A DNA stretch of 64,000 bases, from positions 1 through 64,000 of the forward strand of contig JABCPU010000058.1 of assembly GCA_016800925.1 (NCBI GenBank), written 5' to 3'. Under the pieces are notes generated by a model. That model was given only the letters and a program-made list of their open reading frames with translations. It ran no database searches and was not told the DNA's origin. The stretch's first letter is position 1; the number at the start of each line of letters is the position of its first letter. The translations under genes were made by a program, and so were the position numbers. This DNA is from Suillus spraguei. Taxonomy: Eukaryota; Basidiomycota; Agaricomycetes; Boletales; Suillaceae. Positions 1-10,073 of this stretch are shown piece by piece.

Positions 1-1857
1 ATCAGATGGCATTTCTGCGACAGTCATTGCAACCTGTTGTGCCATGAGAGTTGATTCGTAAGTATGAATGATGGACGCACATAACGACGCAACTCTGTTG
101 CAGCTTGCAATCGAGCGTCGTGCGCAGCGCTCCGCAGGCCTTGAAAGATCTGCCCAAGGTGATCCGTATGGGCATACTGAGTTACGGACGTCATACTTGT
201 CGTTGCCAGCGTCCTATATATTCCACTGCTACACCTGCAGTCCGACTAAGGATCGCAAGACACAGGAAGAGCTTGAAGAGGGAAGACTATTTACGGCAAC
301 CTAGAACCTAACCTAATCCATCCTGTTTACGTCTATTGAATTCTAAAGATTATCATAGCCAACGCTCGCTGCCACCAGACTTCGTATATGCAATAGTTGC
401 ATGTGCATGTCTGTTTTCGTGTGTGCAAGTCCATATATAAGTTGTGCCCTACGTATTTGCATTATACATATTCCGAGTCAGTGCAGTTGAACTATGCACT
501 GCATGGTTACGATGCATCTTCTCATCCGCCCATTATGTCATTCGACCCCGTCGCGACTCCAGCTCGATACAATCATCCCAAGTTAGCTCACAACCATGTC
601 CCCTACGGACTACATAGTATAACACGATAATCACGAATCCGGAGTGGCGAGCAGTTGTTTTGCTTACTGTGACTCAATACTGGTGTTGTCCTGCAGATGA
701 CTTGGAGGAACTCTGGTCCTTGTTAGTTCAAGTTCGTTCCTCTTCCGGTATGTTTCCTTGATTACTGGTCTTTCACGGTCATTCTGATCAATCTCTCTAC
801 TTTGCTCAAACTAATCTCGTCTTCCGCGCTTCATGAGCAATAGCATCGTGTGCGCGAAAATCTATTCATTTAATCCACGACAACCTTTCGCTTCCTCATC
901 TCACATCCGAGTCCCTTACCTCCCATCTGACAAGTGCGGCACTTACTACAATGCTTCCTGTTCAGGTGCCTTCAATGCGGAGAAAGATTTTACGGAGTAG
1001 GGATCCTTTCCTCTTCACAGATGGGAAATACTTCTTGCGAGCTTCCCAGCAGCTTGACAAGTCCTGTCTAGATCATTTGATTGTATTCTTCTTCAAAAGA
1101 GCTAACTGGTGCGTCTAGCTTTCCTATTTTCCTTCCTCTCGGCCTGATGATGTGTGATACAGGTTACATAATGCGAATGATCTGCCTCTGGCACTTGACT
1201 GAGTCTGACAATGCCAGAAGGCAGATCATTCGTGACTCAGACCAAATTCCTCAAGTTGATTTCATGGCGCAGATGATGAGGAAACGTACCAGATACCTCC
1301 TGTGCATTGTGCTAGTGCTTCTCGCGTCATATGTGCTCAAGAGGAAGCGCTGCAAGTCGACACAAGGCCTTCCGAAGTTTAAATGGTATGTCCCCCCCTG
1401 GGTTCGCATCTCATAGTGACTGACTGATTAGACAACGGCAATTGGATGGCCATCAAAGGGAACCAGCAAGCGTCTTTGCAACCTACTGCCAGGAACGATC
1501 TATTGAACACTGACAAAAAAGGCACGTCGTTTTTACATTGATAATATTTATCTATCACAGGTATACAAGTGCAAAGCAGTTCTATGCCTACAGTGCGCGG
1601 TATTCACTATAACCTATCTTCATACTAACAATAGTTTGCTTTATAGCTCAACTTGGCTAGACCTACTAAAGGAGCAATCATAATATTGTTGTTTTTCACT
1701 GCTGGAACTCAATGCTGGCAGTGATTCCTGAATCTTGACCATGGTATTTCTTGGAGAAATGACTAGTTTCATTTGTCTGACCTCAAGGAACCTTCAGCTT
1801 CAAGTTCTTGAAGGCCTGGAGCTAATAACTGATATCCTGATCAAGCTCAACCCATGT
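1..1857. other. No recognisable gene; contains one hairpin
   Basis: I find no reading frame here with recognisable protein similarity. The longest open stretch (about 1081-1416, plus) has a short hydrophobic segment (LLCIVLVLLASYVL) followed by basic residues, but no family motif. The only clear structure is the inverted repeat at 1174-1232, listed separately. Decayed DNA or non-coding sequence is the simplest reading. Confidence 0.5.
1174..1232. repeat. Inverted repeat / hairpin, 20-bp stem
   Basis: The left arm 1174-1193 (CGAATGATCTGCCTCTGGCA) is the reverse complement of the right arm 1212-1232, apart from one extra base in the right arm. The loop is 18 nt. The RNA would fold into a nearly perfect stem with a single bulge on either strand. 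No terminator-like T run follows. Confidence 0.8.
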
Positions 1858-1941
1858 GGCCTGGTGGTCTAGTAGTATGATTCCTTGTTAGGGTAGTATT
1901 CGATATCGAGGAGGTCCCGGGTTCAATTCCCGGCCAGGCCC
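1858..1941 (+). tRNA. tRNA-Pro (AGG) with 12-nt intron
   Basis: The cloverleaf closes fully. Acceptor GGCCTGG (1858-1864) pairs with CCAGGCC (1934-1940), the discriminator is C, and the anticodon stem is CCTTG/CGAGG. The T arm holds the B box GGTTCAATTCC. The anticodon AGG lies at 1890-1892. A 12-nt intron (about 1894-1905) follows position 37, the canonical tRNA intron site. An 11-T run follows. The mature sequence is identical to the tRNA at 29146-29228; only the introns differ. Confidence 0.95.
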
Positions 1942-1943
1942 TG

Positions 1944-1954
1944 TTTTTTTTTTT
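1944..1954 (+). terminator. RNA polymerase III terminator of tRNA-Pro
   Basis: A run of 11 T begins 3 nt after the tRNA 3' end, the expected Pol III stop signal. Confidence 0.85.
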
Positions 1955-2209
1955 CAGGCTATGCTTAGCATCATACATATATTGAAGCTTCGAGATATGT
2001 TATAAGATACATACCCTGATGCGCACAACTGTGTTCTATGGGCCAAGAATAGGCCCCTTTTTCATTCTTTACCCACGACAATTAAATTTACAGTCCGCAG
2101 CCTAGTGCGCAGCTCATGCGCAGGGCTGCCCCTTTTACTAATTGGTAATGCCAAGGCTGCGACTGACTGAACTCACAAAATTTAAATACTGCCAGTGAAT
2201 ACCATCGAA

Positions 2210-3417
2210 ATGATACTGCAAAGCCACGAAGAACCCCAGCTACATACCGCTATGCTCATTAATGATGATAAGGAACCCTCACCATCTCAAATTCCAGATT
2301 GTGACCCTCCGCCGTACGGTTTCGTGTCAGGTTCTGCTGCAGTGTCGGCTGTCGCAACAGGCCTCGCCAATGCGCCTACATTGAAGAGCATTAAGTTGGA
2401 GAAGCGCCATGAGTTAATATCTGGTGAGCATCACTTATTAATGTGTTCTGCCTCCGCGTTTGTCTTAAGCTCGGTCTATGCAGGAACCTACATCATCGAC
2501 CCCGAGGAATCAGGAAATGAGGCATCTGCTCTACAAGGCTTTGCAACCAGGCACAGTGACCTAGTAGGGTTAACGAAAGCAGCCGACTTCCTCTCTGCAG
2601 CGCCGCATGCCGTTTTTCGCAATCGGTTCGGAACCATCTCTCTGACTCTAGCAACTAAAGGAACATCAAAAAATGCGACCGGGCAATAGTTGACGTTTCG
2701 ACCCGCCATGGGGATATTGCGGTCAACTTGGTGAGTAAAAATACTGAACTTCATCTCTATAACGTTGGGTCTTATATTCTGAAAATAGAGTTCTATACAT
2801 CCTGGTAAACGCATCACGCTCAAGGTAGCTTCCCGAAGAGGTGAGTTGATGTGCTCTGCTGACAGTGCTAGTAGTTTGCGCGCATGGAAGGTTTGATGAC
2901 CTGAGCGCCGTGTTCTTCGGATTTCACATGGGAAACCATGGAAAGTCTACTAGGCCTAAATCTGTCTCTTCTATGACACGCCGCATCAAAAAGTGATGTC
3001 GCTGCTCAGCTCCTCTTCTGTGTCATACTTGTTTGTAATTTGTACTGACACAATCTACCAGGCAGGATAGTAGTACTGCTTCCCCCAACTTTTTGCGGGG
3101 ACGTGCAGATAAGCAGTGGCAAATTTGGCGGTTATGACATTCTTCCAGGACTGTCTAGCAGCATCCGCAGTATGCACGGGAAGAAGAAAAAGACATCATT
3201 ACTCATCGGTGACAATACTCCGACCGCTGAGGGGAGTAAATTCACGGATCACTGTCGTCTTTCCACACGTCGCGGAAGGGTCGTTCTAGGCTTGAGTGGG
3301 CAAGACAGCATGCCAACTCTACAACGAGAGGATACCATTTGGAGGAAAATAGGTTCCCTTCTCCGGGGTGGTGAAAGTACGGGAAATTCTTTACAGGATC
3401 TCGCACGACTTCATTGA
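2210..3417 (+). CDS. DUF7330 domain protein, one-base frameshift
   Basis: The product resembles the agaricomycete DUF7330 family, whose function is unknown. Its hallmark repeats of the 'S-T-R-H-G' type are visible: FRNRFGTISL, VSTRHGDIAV, SRRGRIVVLL and LSTRRGRVVLGLSG. The N-terminus has the usual Pro-rich PPPYG. The start chosen is the ATG at 2210; upstream in-frame codons are not ATG. Introns: 2424-2483, a short one ending just before the codons for SSIHPGK (about 2789), and a long one at 2841-3061. In exon 2 the frame breaks at an A6 run (2668-2673). Reading one extra A joins it directly to the VSTRHGD segment, so as written a stop falls at about 2687. It is either a recent pseudogene or a sequence error; every other splice keeps frame. 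It lies about 260 bp upstream of the M20 gene, on the same strand. Confidence 0.75.
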
Positions 3418-3674
3418 CCTCACGATCAGATTGTGTAGATACACACGACGTGGCGCCTAATTCAATCTTCTATCACAGAATGAACGTGAGCAATCGTATG
3501 CGTAGACTTACCTAACTCCGATGGTACCGGAGTATGGATCTCACCCTATTCCGCGTTCGATATGCAACAGGTGTCAAGCTTCAAGCGCCGAATAGTTGAT
3601 AAACTCAGTCATATTACCAGGGACCCCATTTAGTGATCCCCCACTCTTCGCCACCACTTTATTGTTTCTCCCTG

Positions 3675-5840
3675 ATGTCCTTAGACGCCTCTGATGCCAA
3701 TCACCATAGCGGGTGTCTTTCTCTAAGACGCTTGTTCAAGTTGAAACCTCCTTATAAGACCTTCACCAAACAAGTGAATTCATCCCAAATATGTGATCAG
3801 ACGCGAAAGGCGCCTGATTCAAAAAGGCTCGCTGATATCGTATGTTTTATCTTTGCATCCTTTTGTGCTCAACTTACCCTTTGCTTCGTCATAGACTGAT
3901 TTGACCTCTCGCGTGTTTTACGATACGTGTTGTGACTTTGGAAGCAGCAAATTCAATACTGCAGCATGCCAGTGGGAGGCTCCTCCCGTTTATTCGGACC
4001 TACCATCTCCTAGTGATTCTATACATGAAGAAATAAGGCAGACGATCGAAAGTGTGATTGACGCGCTTGATCCCTCCTTACGACTGCTCAGTCTCCAGAT
4101 CCATAGTAAGTCCCTCAGCTCTGGCCACGTTTGTATTTCTGACTGTGGGATATACAGGCCACCCAGAATTAATGTTTGAAGAAATGTCCGCAGTATATGT
4201 ATCCTTCGCGTATCTCACTGATGAAACTTTCATAGATTTGCTCACAAACTTCTATCTGATTACATGGAAAGCCACGGGTTTTCTGTGACGAGGCATTATC
4301 TTGGCCTCAAGACCGCCTGGAGGGCTGAATACACCCACGGACAGGGAGGCAGGACCATTGGAATTAACTCGGAGATGGATGCGTTACCTGAGATCGGGCA
4401 TGCATGTGGCCATAACCTCATTGCAGTCAGTGGGGTAGGTGTGGCATTAGCCATAAAATCCGCACTGGAAACCTACAACGTTCCTGGCACTGTCGTTCTT
4501 CTGGGAACTCCAGGTAACGAGTTTGAATTCGGCCCGACATGAAATACTAATTTCTCCTTCAGCTGAAGAAGGTGGTGGAGGAAAGATTATCCTGCTTGAG
4601 CGAGGAGCCTACAAAGGGATGGATGCTTGTTTAATGTCCGTGTGCCCCGCTGAATGCATTCGGAACATCACTGATACATACGTGGCTAAACAGGTGTCAT
4701 CCTTCCCCTGGGCCCAAGTTGTCTACGTTTGTGTTGTCTTCGTTGGCGATGCAATCTATAGACGCCGAATTTTTTGGGCAATCGTGGGTTCTGTGGTTCG
4801 TATATGGTCTGATAAGTTAATTCGAAACAGTGCTCATGCTGGAGATGCTCCATGGGAAGGTGCCAACGCACTTGATGCTGCGTTCTTAGCATACTCCAGT
4901 GTCTCCGTGTTACGACAGCAGATCAAACCTGATCACAGAGTAAACGGTGTCATAAACGGCAGCGAGAGAGCTGCGAACGGTATGTCTAGCAACTTCTACC
5001 ATCAAAACTGAATAACCCAGCGAATCATTCTCAGTGATCCCTGACTATGCCAAGATGAGGTGGTATGTCCGAGCGCCGACACGAGTCCAGTTAGCACAAC
5101 TGACAGAAAGAGTGTGCGCCTGTTTTGAGTCAGTCTCTATCTGATATTTGTACAGTCGACGGTATCTTACAAGGTCCACAGGGGCGCCGCGTTGGCAACT
5201 TCCTGCCGTCTCAAGATCACAAAGAACACGCCCTATTACGATTTACGGCAGAATAGCATCCTTGGTAAGTCGTCTTCTCAGTTGTTTTTGATTAATCAAC
5301 ATTATTAACACTAGTATATAGCGGGTGCCTTCTCTCACGCGATATGTCAAGAATCTGGGAATGTCGGGCAATATCCTTCAGGGGCATCCACAGATTTTGT
5401 ATGTGTGATTATTAAATCTTCCCGTCGAGAGATGTATTGACTGATTACGTTCTAGGGTAATGTTTCATACGGCAAGTGCATCCCTCTGACGCCGCATGTC
5501 AAATTTGTACTCATTGTATTTTAGTCTTGCCCTCATTACATCCAGCTTTTGGTATGTTGTGCGGCGCGATTATCTCTAGACTTATCTGAACGTACACTAC
5601 AGCCATCCCTACGCAACCTAATGGAGGAAACCATTCGCCAGCATTTGCTGATTCTGCGCGAAGCACGGAAGCCCACAAAGCATGTATGATTACCACCAAG
5701 GCTTTGGCGTGTACCGGTTTCCGTGTTCTGGAAGATAAAGTTTTTTTTATGCAGGTATGTGCATTACCCATTGGTCGGTTGTGCCGTCGTATTCAACGTT
5801 AATATGACAGGTACGAGAGGCCTTTGAGGCTAGTGTGTGA
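3675..5840 (+). CDS. M20 family amidohydrolase/peptidase (PM20D2-like)
   Basis: This is a zinc-dependent M20D-type amidohydrolase, closest to the PM20D2/p-aminobenzoyl-glutamate-hydrolase-like group common in Agaricomycetes. In order, the translated exons give GHPELMFEE, INSEMDALP, GHACGHNL, AEEGGGGK, MCHPSPGP, EFFGQSAHAGDAPWEG and, near the end, NGGNHSPAFA. His/Asp/Glu residues sit where the family binds metal. The frame is kept only if introns are removed at, for example, 4186-4235 and 4636-4693 (both donors read GTCCG) and at a GC-AG intron, 5472-5524. The N-terminal exon (3675-3840) is a poorly conserved basic tail. I see no signal peptide, so it is probably cytosolic. The in vivo substrate cannot be told from sequence. 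Confidence 0.85.
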
Positions 5841-6070
5841 TGCAAGCCATAAAGGACTGTTTAGCATGAAATTCAGAGATAGGTAGCTACCGCACCATGT
5901 ATGTACTTAGATATGTAGGAGCATCACGGAGCAGATCCTATTCGATAGTCGTTCGAAAGAATATAGTCATAAAAATCAAAAGCACTCCTGAGATCCGATC
6001 GCATATGAAACTATGACGCGTGCGCGAGCATTTGCTCACTTCACCCCAAACCCCAGCTGTTTCAGCATTG

Positions 6071-8261
6071 CTAGTAAGATGTACGTGTCCCTGAGTCTCC
6101 ATGTTCTTTCATTGGATGCTCATCTCCATTCGGCGACATCTCAGGCGTTGTGTTGCCTTCTCTTCGAGCTTTTCCACGTAGGTGGTGATGCTTTGATTTG
6201 CCCTCTGCCGCTTCTGCGACCATTCTAAAATGTAAAATAGAAAATCGACATGAGCCCAGCAGTCACCGCGGATCAACTTAGGAGCCGAACGCACCGCTCG
6301 AGTTCGCGTCGGACCTCATCACTCTCATCGGGAACCGTGCTTTTGAATATATGGCCCATGATCATCAATCCCTGACAAAGAATAAGGTAAGATTAACGTG
6401 ATGTCATCGTCCAGATACAGATACGATCTCCTAATGGTGACAAAATGACATACCTTCGCGCGGTGGAACAAAACCTGATCGGACGCCTCTTTATCTTTGA
6501 GCACGTTATCCACAACCTGAATAGGAATAATTCACTGTTGCACATCCGTAATCAACCATTGAGCGCACCTCCCGAAGAACCTGAACGACTTCGAAACGTG
6601 TGCCTCGCCAAGACGCTAGCATGATCTGGTGCGTGTTAACTTATCTCGCGAAAAAAGTTGCGAGGCACACGGACCTTGCCTGTAACATCCTCTTCTAGTG
6701 CACGGAGCACATCCTCATCGAGCTCCCCCTTCTTCTGCAGGCGGTCCATCTCGGACATGAGAGACTGCACGCTAAATCTGTTTTACCTATGTTGTGAACA
6801 TGTGATCAAAACGATATAGATGAGAACGAACGCGCTGCCAATGACACCCCATGCATCTTTTGCTACTGAACCCTTCTCCTTCATTCGCGACCAGAAACCT
6901 GCACTGCGCCACATAAGCAAGTCGATAAGGGAACCAAGAAGAGCGCTACTTACATCCCTAGGAATTTCTTCGACTTCATAAACGAAGTAGCCTTCATCAT
7001 GTATACTGTCCCATTGCATGTAGCAGCTGTAAATCCCCCGATTAGCTAGCTCAAAACACTGACACACGCCAGTTACACATACCTCAACCCCAAAGCTCTC
7101 CAGTTTTAAATCGTCTGCTTCAAGTCTCATCCGTGATTCGAACGCCTTTGTCTCGGGGTCTTCCTTGTCGCCGGGTGCCTTCGCATCCACAAAGGGTCGT
7201 AGTCGCTCAATTAGCTTCGCAGTGAGCGTCTTTACTCGTTCATCCATCGAGCGTTTGCGTTCCTCATCAAGATCTTGAAGCTTCTTTTTCTGCTCTGGCG
7301 TGAGTCTATTGCGCTTCTTGTCCTTCTCTTTGCCTTCCTTGCCACTATGAGAAGGAGTTGGTGACCCCAAAACAATAGACTGGCGCTTCGAAGAAAATCA
7401 GCGGGACCGGCTGTCGATGGCCCAGGATGGCCAGGTGCAGGAACGTGCGGTTCATGCGAGACTGCTGCCTGCGGCAGGACGCTACCCTCTTTCTCGAGCT
7501 CAGCACGTTCCTCATCGGTCATTACTGTCTGCGCCACGGACGTCATCTCCTTCATTAAGGATATTTCGCCAATCTGCGTGTGCCACCAGGGTTGGTTGAC
7601 AATACAGTTAATCGTCATGGATGGAGTCAAGACATTAGAAGAAGGTCTCGAGCGTAAAGCAGGAAGGGGCGCACATAATCTCTGAATCGCTCTCCACCAA
7701 ATACATTTGCGAAGAAACCTGCTGCGTCGTCTAGTTCTGTACTCTCCTTGTCCACCTAAGCCACGCAAACCAACATCTGAATATCAATCTTTGTATATTT
7801 CGAGAGACTGACGCACCATAGTCTTGCCATTTTTGTCATATACCGCTCTCAAATTCTGATTGCGTCTAAGTTTAGATTCAAATCATCAGAGCGGAAGAAA
7901 GAGACGCACAGCATCTGATAACACCTGATACGCTTTACTATGTCTCATCAGCCGTAAATTCATAGACAACTGACTGTAGATGTACCTTATATCCTTGAAT
8001 TTCTCTTCTGCATCCAAAGAAGAGTTTTTGTCTGGGTGGTACTATAGCAAATGTGTGAGCTGCTGCTGAAACGTCTTCTTAAAGTGAGACAAGACAGGAG
8101 TATACGCACTTTCATTGCTTGCTTCCTGTATGCCTTCTTGAGGTCTGTGTCGTTAACATCCACAGGGACATCCAGCTATGCCGCTGGTGGTCAATGCACG
8201 CTGTAAGGGATGTGAGCTTGCTGCGCACCAAGTCATAATACTCTGTTTCGACTGGTGCCAT
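6071..8261 (-). CDS. DnaJ / DnaJ-X domain co-chaperone (Caj1/Djp1 type)
   Basis: This is an Hsp40 co-chaperone that should stimulate the ATPase of an Hsp70. The N-terminus (MAPVETEYYDLLDVPVDV, then YRKQAMKYHPDKN) is a J domain with the HPD loop. A charged linker (KKRNRLTPEQKKKL) follows, then the DnaJ-X domain (LIERLRPFVDAKAPGDKEDP, MRLEADDLKLESFGVE, VVDNVLKDKEASDQVL). The His-rich tail KSKHHHLRGKARREG ends at TAG 6071-6073. The layout matches yeast Caj1/Djp1. Near 7394-7397 the frame slips at an A4 run (T4 in the gene): one extra base would join ...GPADF to ...SKRQSIVLGSPTPS without a stop. The gene is convergent with the M20 gene, 230 bp apart. Confidence 0.87.
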
Positions 8262-8721
8262 TGATTATAATTATCTGTGCGTGTGTCCCCTCTATAGTAC
8301 TTGTGTGGATGGTTTGTTTGTAAGATGAAAGGGAAGGGCAAAAGATACAGGAGAAGAGTCCGAAAAGCAAGGGGGATTCGATGAACGTCAACAACCTGAT
8401 GTCACTCCAAGAGACAGTAGCACAGCCACAAAACCTGTAAACGGACTCGACCGAAACATCTGTGATTCTAGTCCAGTTCTTGTTGTACATGGGTAAATTG
8501 CGATCGCATTTGAACAGACATGATGGATAACGAATAAAAATCCGGTGCTACAATGAGGTGGAATAAAATAGTGAATGATGTGAACCATCTACATCCCTTG
8601 CAAAATAATATGGCGCTGGGTAATAAACAAAGTCTGAGTTAATGATACGAAATAGCTGGCCAGACTTTCGCGCAGCTAAGTAGTGTTTGTATCGAGACGA
8701 ACAAATAAATGAGTGCTTGAC
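8262..8721. other. Intergenic between the DnaJ-X gene and a hypothetical gene
   Basis: This stretch is upstream of the DnaJ-X start and downstream of the next minus-strand gene. I see no coding or RNA signal. Confidence 0.4.
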
Positions 8722-9666
8722 TCAGTTTTCATTGTCCAACGCAAGCACGCTGGTAGAAAATCGCACTGATTTTCTTGGGGTTGTCGGGCGAGTTCCCTCA
8801 CTTCCACTCCCTGATGACGCTATTGACATAACCCGTACCGGCAAGGATGTAGATCGGTATCCGAGTATCAATTTTGACATACGTTGCTTTATAGACCGCA
8901 CGGACGGCGGGCCATCAGGTGTTGCTGGACCTGCCGAGTTAATCGTAGATGTGGAGGGAGATGGGTGGATTAATGCAGTTGAACTCAAAGGCGGACAATT
9001 TAGTGTAGTGCTTGTGCTTGTTTTCTTGATGGAAGAGCGAGAAGGGGGTGGAGGAAGGCTGTGTGTGGGACGATTCAGTGCGGATGAGTCGCGGGGATAC
9101 CGTATGTGTGAGGGTGATGACAGTGCAGAATGCCGGTGATGACACGGATTCCGTAGGTGGGGTGTGCAGGATACATGAAGACCCATAGCAATCTGTTCAA
9201 TGGTAGGACGTGAAGCTGCGGAGTCTCTGTATTTCGCGTGCATTCGTGTATGGACATGAGAGTTTCGTTCCTCTGGTGTAGAATACATGCCAATACCACC
9301 AGGCTGCGCAGTGGAATAATGAGAATCGGCTGGAGCAAATAGGGACCCATGCTCGCTCACTAGGTTGTCTGCATGTCGCCTTTTTGGCGAAGTCAGAATG
9401 GTAGGACTGATGGACTTGCGTATAGAGAGGAAGAAGCGTGAGGCAGTTCCAGCAAGTCTAGGACTCTGCTGGCGCGATTGAGGTTTGTCGTTCGTAGACA
9501 CATGTGAAGATGACGCTAAGGCGTTCATTGTAGATCGAATTGGTGTGAGAAGAGGGGTGCTTGAAGATCTATATGTGGTGGTGACTCGTGGGCGCAGCGC
9601 GCAGTACGTGATGTAATAAATATCGTGTATAGCGTTGTTTTCGCCAAGGTCCGACGTTAGAATCAT
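8722..9666 (-). CDS. Hypothetical low-complexity protein
   Basis: A single-exon frame of 314 codons with no known domain. It is rich in Ser, Thr, Pro and Arg. It contains RPTIEQIAMGLHVSCTPHLR, a short motif I associate with small uncharacterised agaricomycete proteins, and ends in the basic segment RKSVRFSTSVLALDNEN. The start at 9666 is the first ATG; the ATG at 9528 (MNALASSS) is an alternative and perhaps more likely start, because the stretch before it looks unconserved. Probably disordered. Function unknown. Confidence 0.6.
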   Translation of the reverse strand: MILTSDLGENNAIHDIYYITYCALRPRVTTTYRSSSTPLLTPIRSTMNALASSSHVSTNDKPQSRQQSPRLAGTASRFFLSIRKSISPTILTSPKRRHADNLVSEHGSLFAPADSHYSTAQPGGIGMYSTPEERNSHVHTRMHAKYRDSAASRPTIEQIAMGLHVSCTPHLRNPCHHRHSALSSPSHIRYPRDSSALNRPTHSLPPPPSRSSIKKTSTSTTLNCPPLSSTALIHPSPSTSTINSAGPATPDGPPSVRSIKQRMSKLILGYRSTSLPVRVMSIASSGSGSEGTRPTTPRKSVRFSTSVLALDNEN

Positions 9667-9770
9667 ACATGCACTGTTCCAAGCTGGAATAAGAGCTCGG
9701 TGTATTGTGTCCCCGAACACGTTTGCACCCGATCCAGTAAATATTGTAAACGTCGAGCTCCAGGCCTTAA

Positions 9771-9852
9771 GGCGCTATAGCCAAGTGGTTACGGCGACAG
9801 ATTAGAAATCTGTTCCTCTATGAGGGCGCAGGTTCGAGTCCTGCTGGCGTCG
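9771..9852 (+). tRNA. tRNA-Ser (AGA)
   Basis: Acceptor GGCGCTA pairs with TGGCGTC (two G-U pairs), the discriminator is G, and the anticodon stem is ACAGA/TCTGT around loop TTAGAAA, giving anticodon AGA. A long class II variable arm (TCCTCTATGAGGGC) and B box GGTTCGAGTCC are present. There is no intron. TTCTTTT follows as a weak Pol III stop. The tRNA-like repeats at 54.8-56.0 kb closely resemble this sequence. Confidence 0.95.
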
Positions 9853-9926
9853 AGGTGTTCTTTTGTTTAAACTTGTGGTGTTATTTTACTGTGGTAGTTG
9901 TTTATATTTCTACAGAAACTATTTAT

Positions 9927-9989
9927 ACTCACCATATTACTAATTCTACTCACCGTATTACTAATTATACTCACCATATTACTAATTAT
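9927..9989 (+). repeat. 21-bp tandem repeat, about three copies
   Basis: The unit is close to TACTCACCATATTACTAATT(A), repeated three times with one or two substitutions per copy. It lies between tRNA-Ser and the 3' end of the carnitine acetyltransferase gene, in AT-rich non-coding DNA. Confidence 0.8.
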
Positions 9990-10073
9990 GTAAGGTTTGA
10001 GCTCCCAATCATGTGTTCAGAAAATCAATATATGCCAAGTTTACATAAGCACGCCTGCCAATTTACGAAATTC

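Noticed and set aside
1081..1416. Open frame with a hydrophobic segment, possible membrane protein or P450 start
   Set aside because: No conserved motif follows and no downstream exons could be joined.
4523..5011. Reading 4523-5011 of the M20 gene as one uninterrupted exon
   Set aside because: It loses the MCHPSPGP and EFFGQSAHAG blocks; removing introns at 4636-4693 and just before AHAGDAPW restores them.
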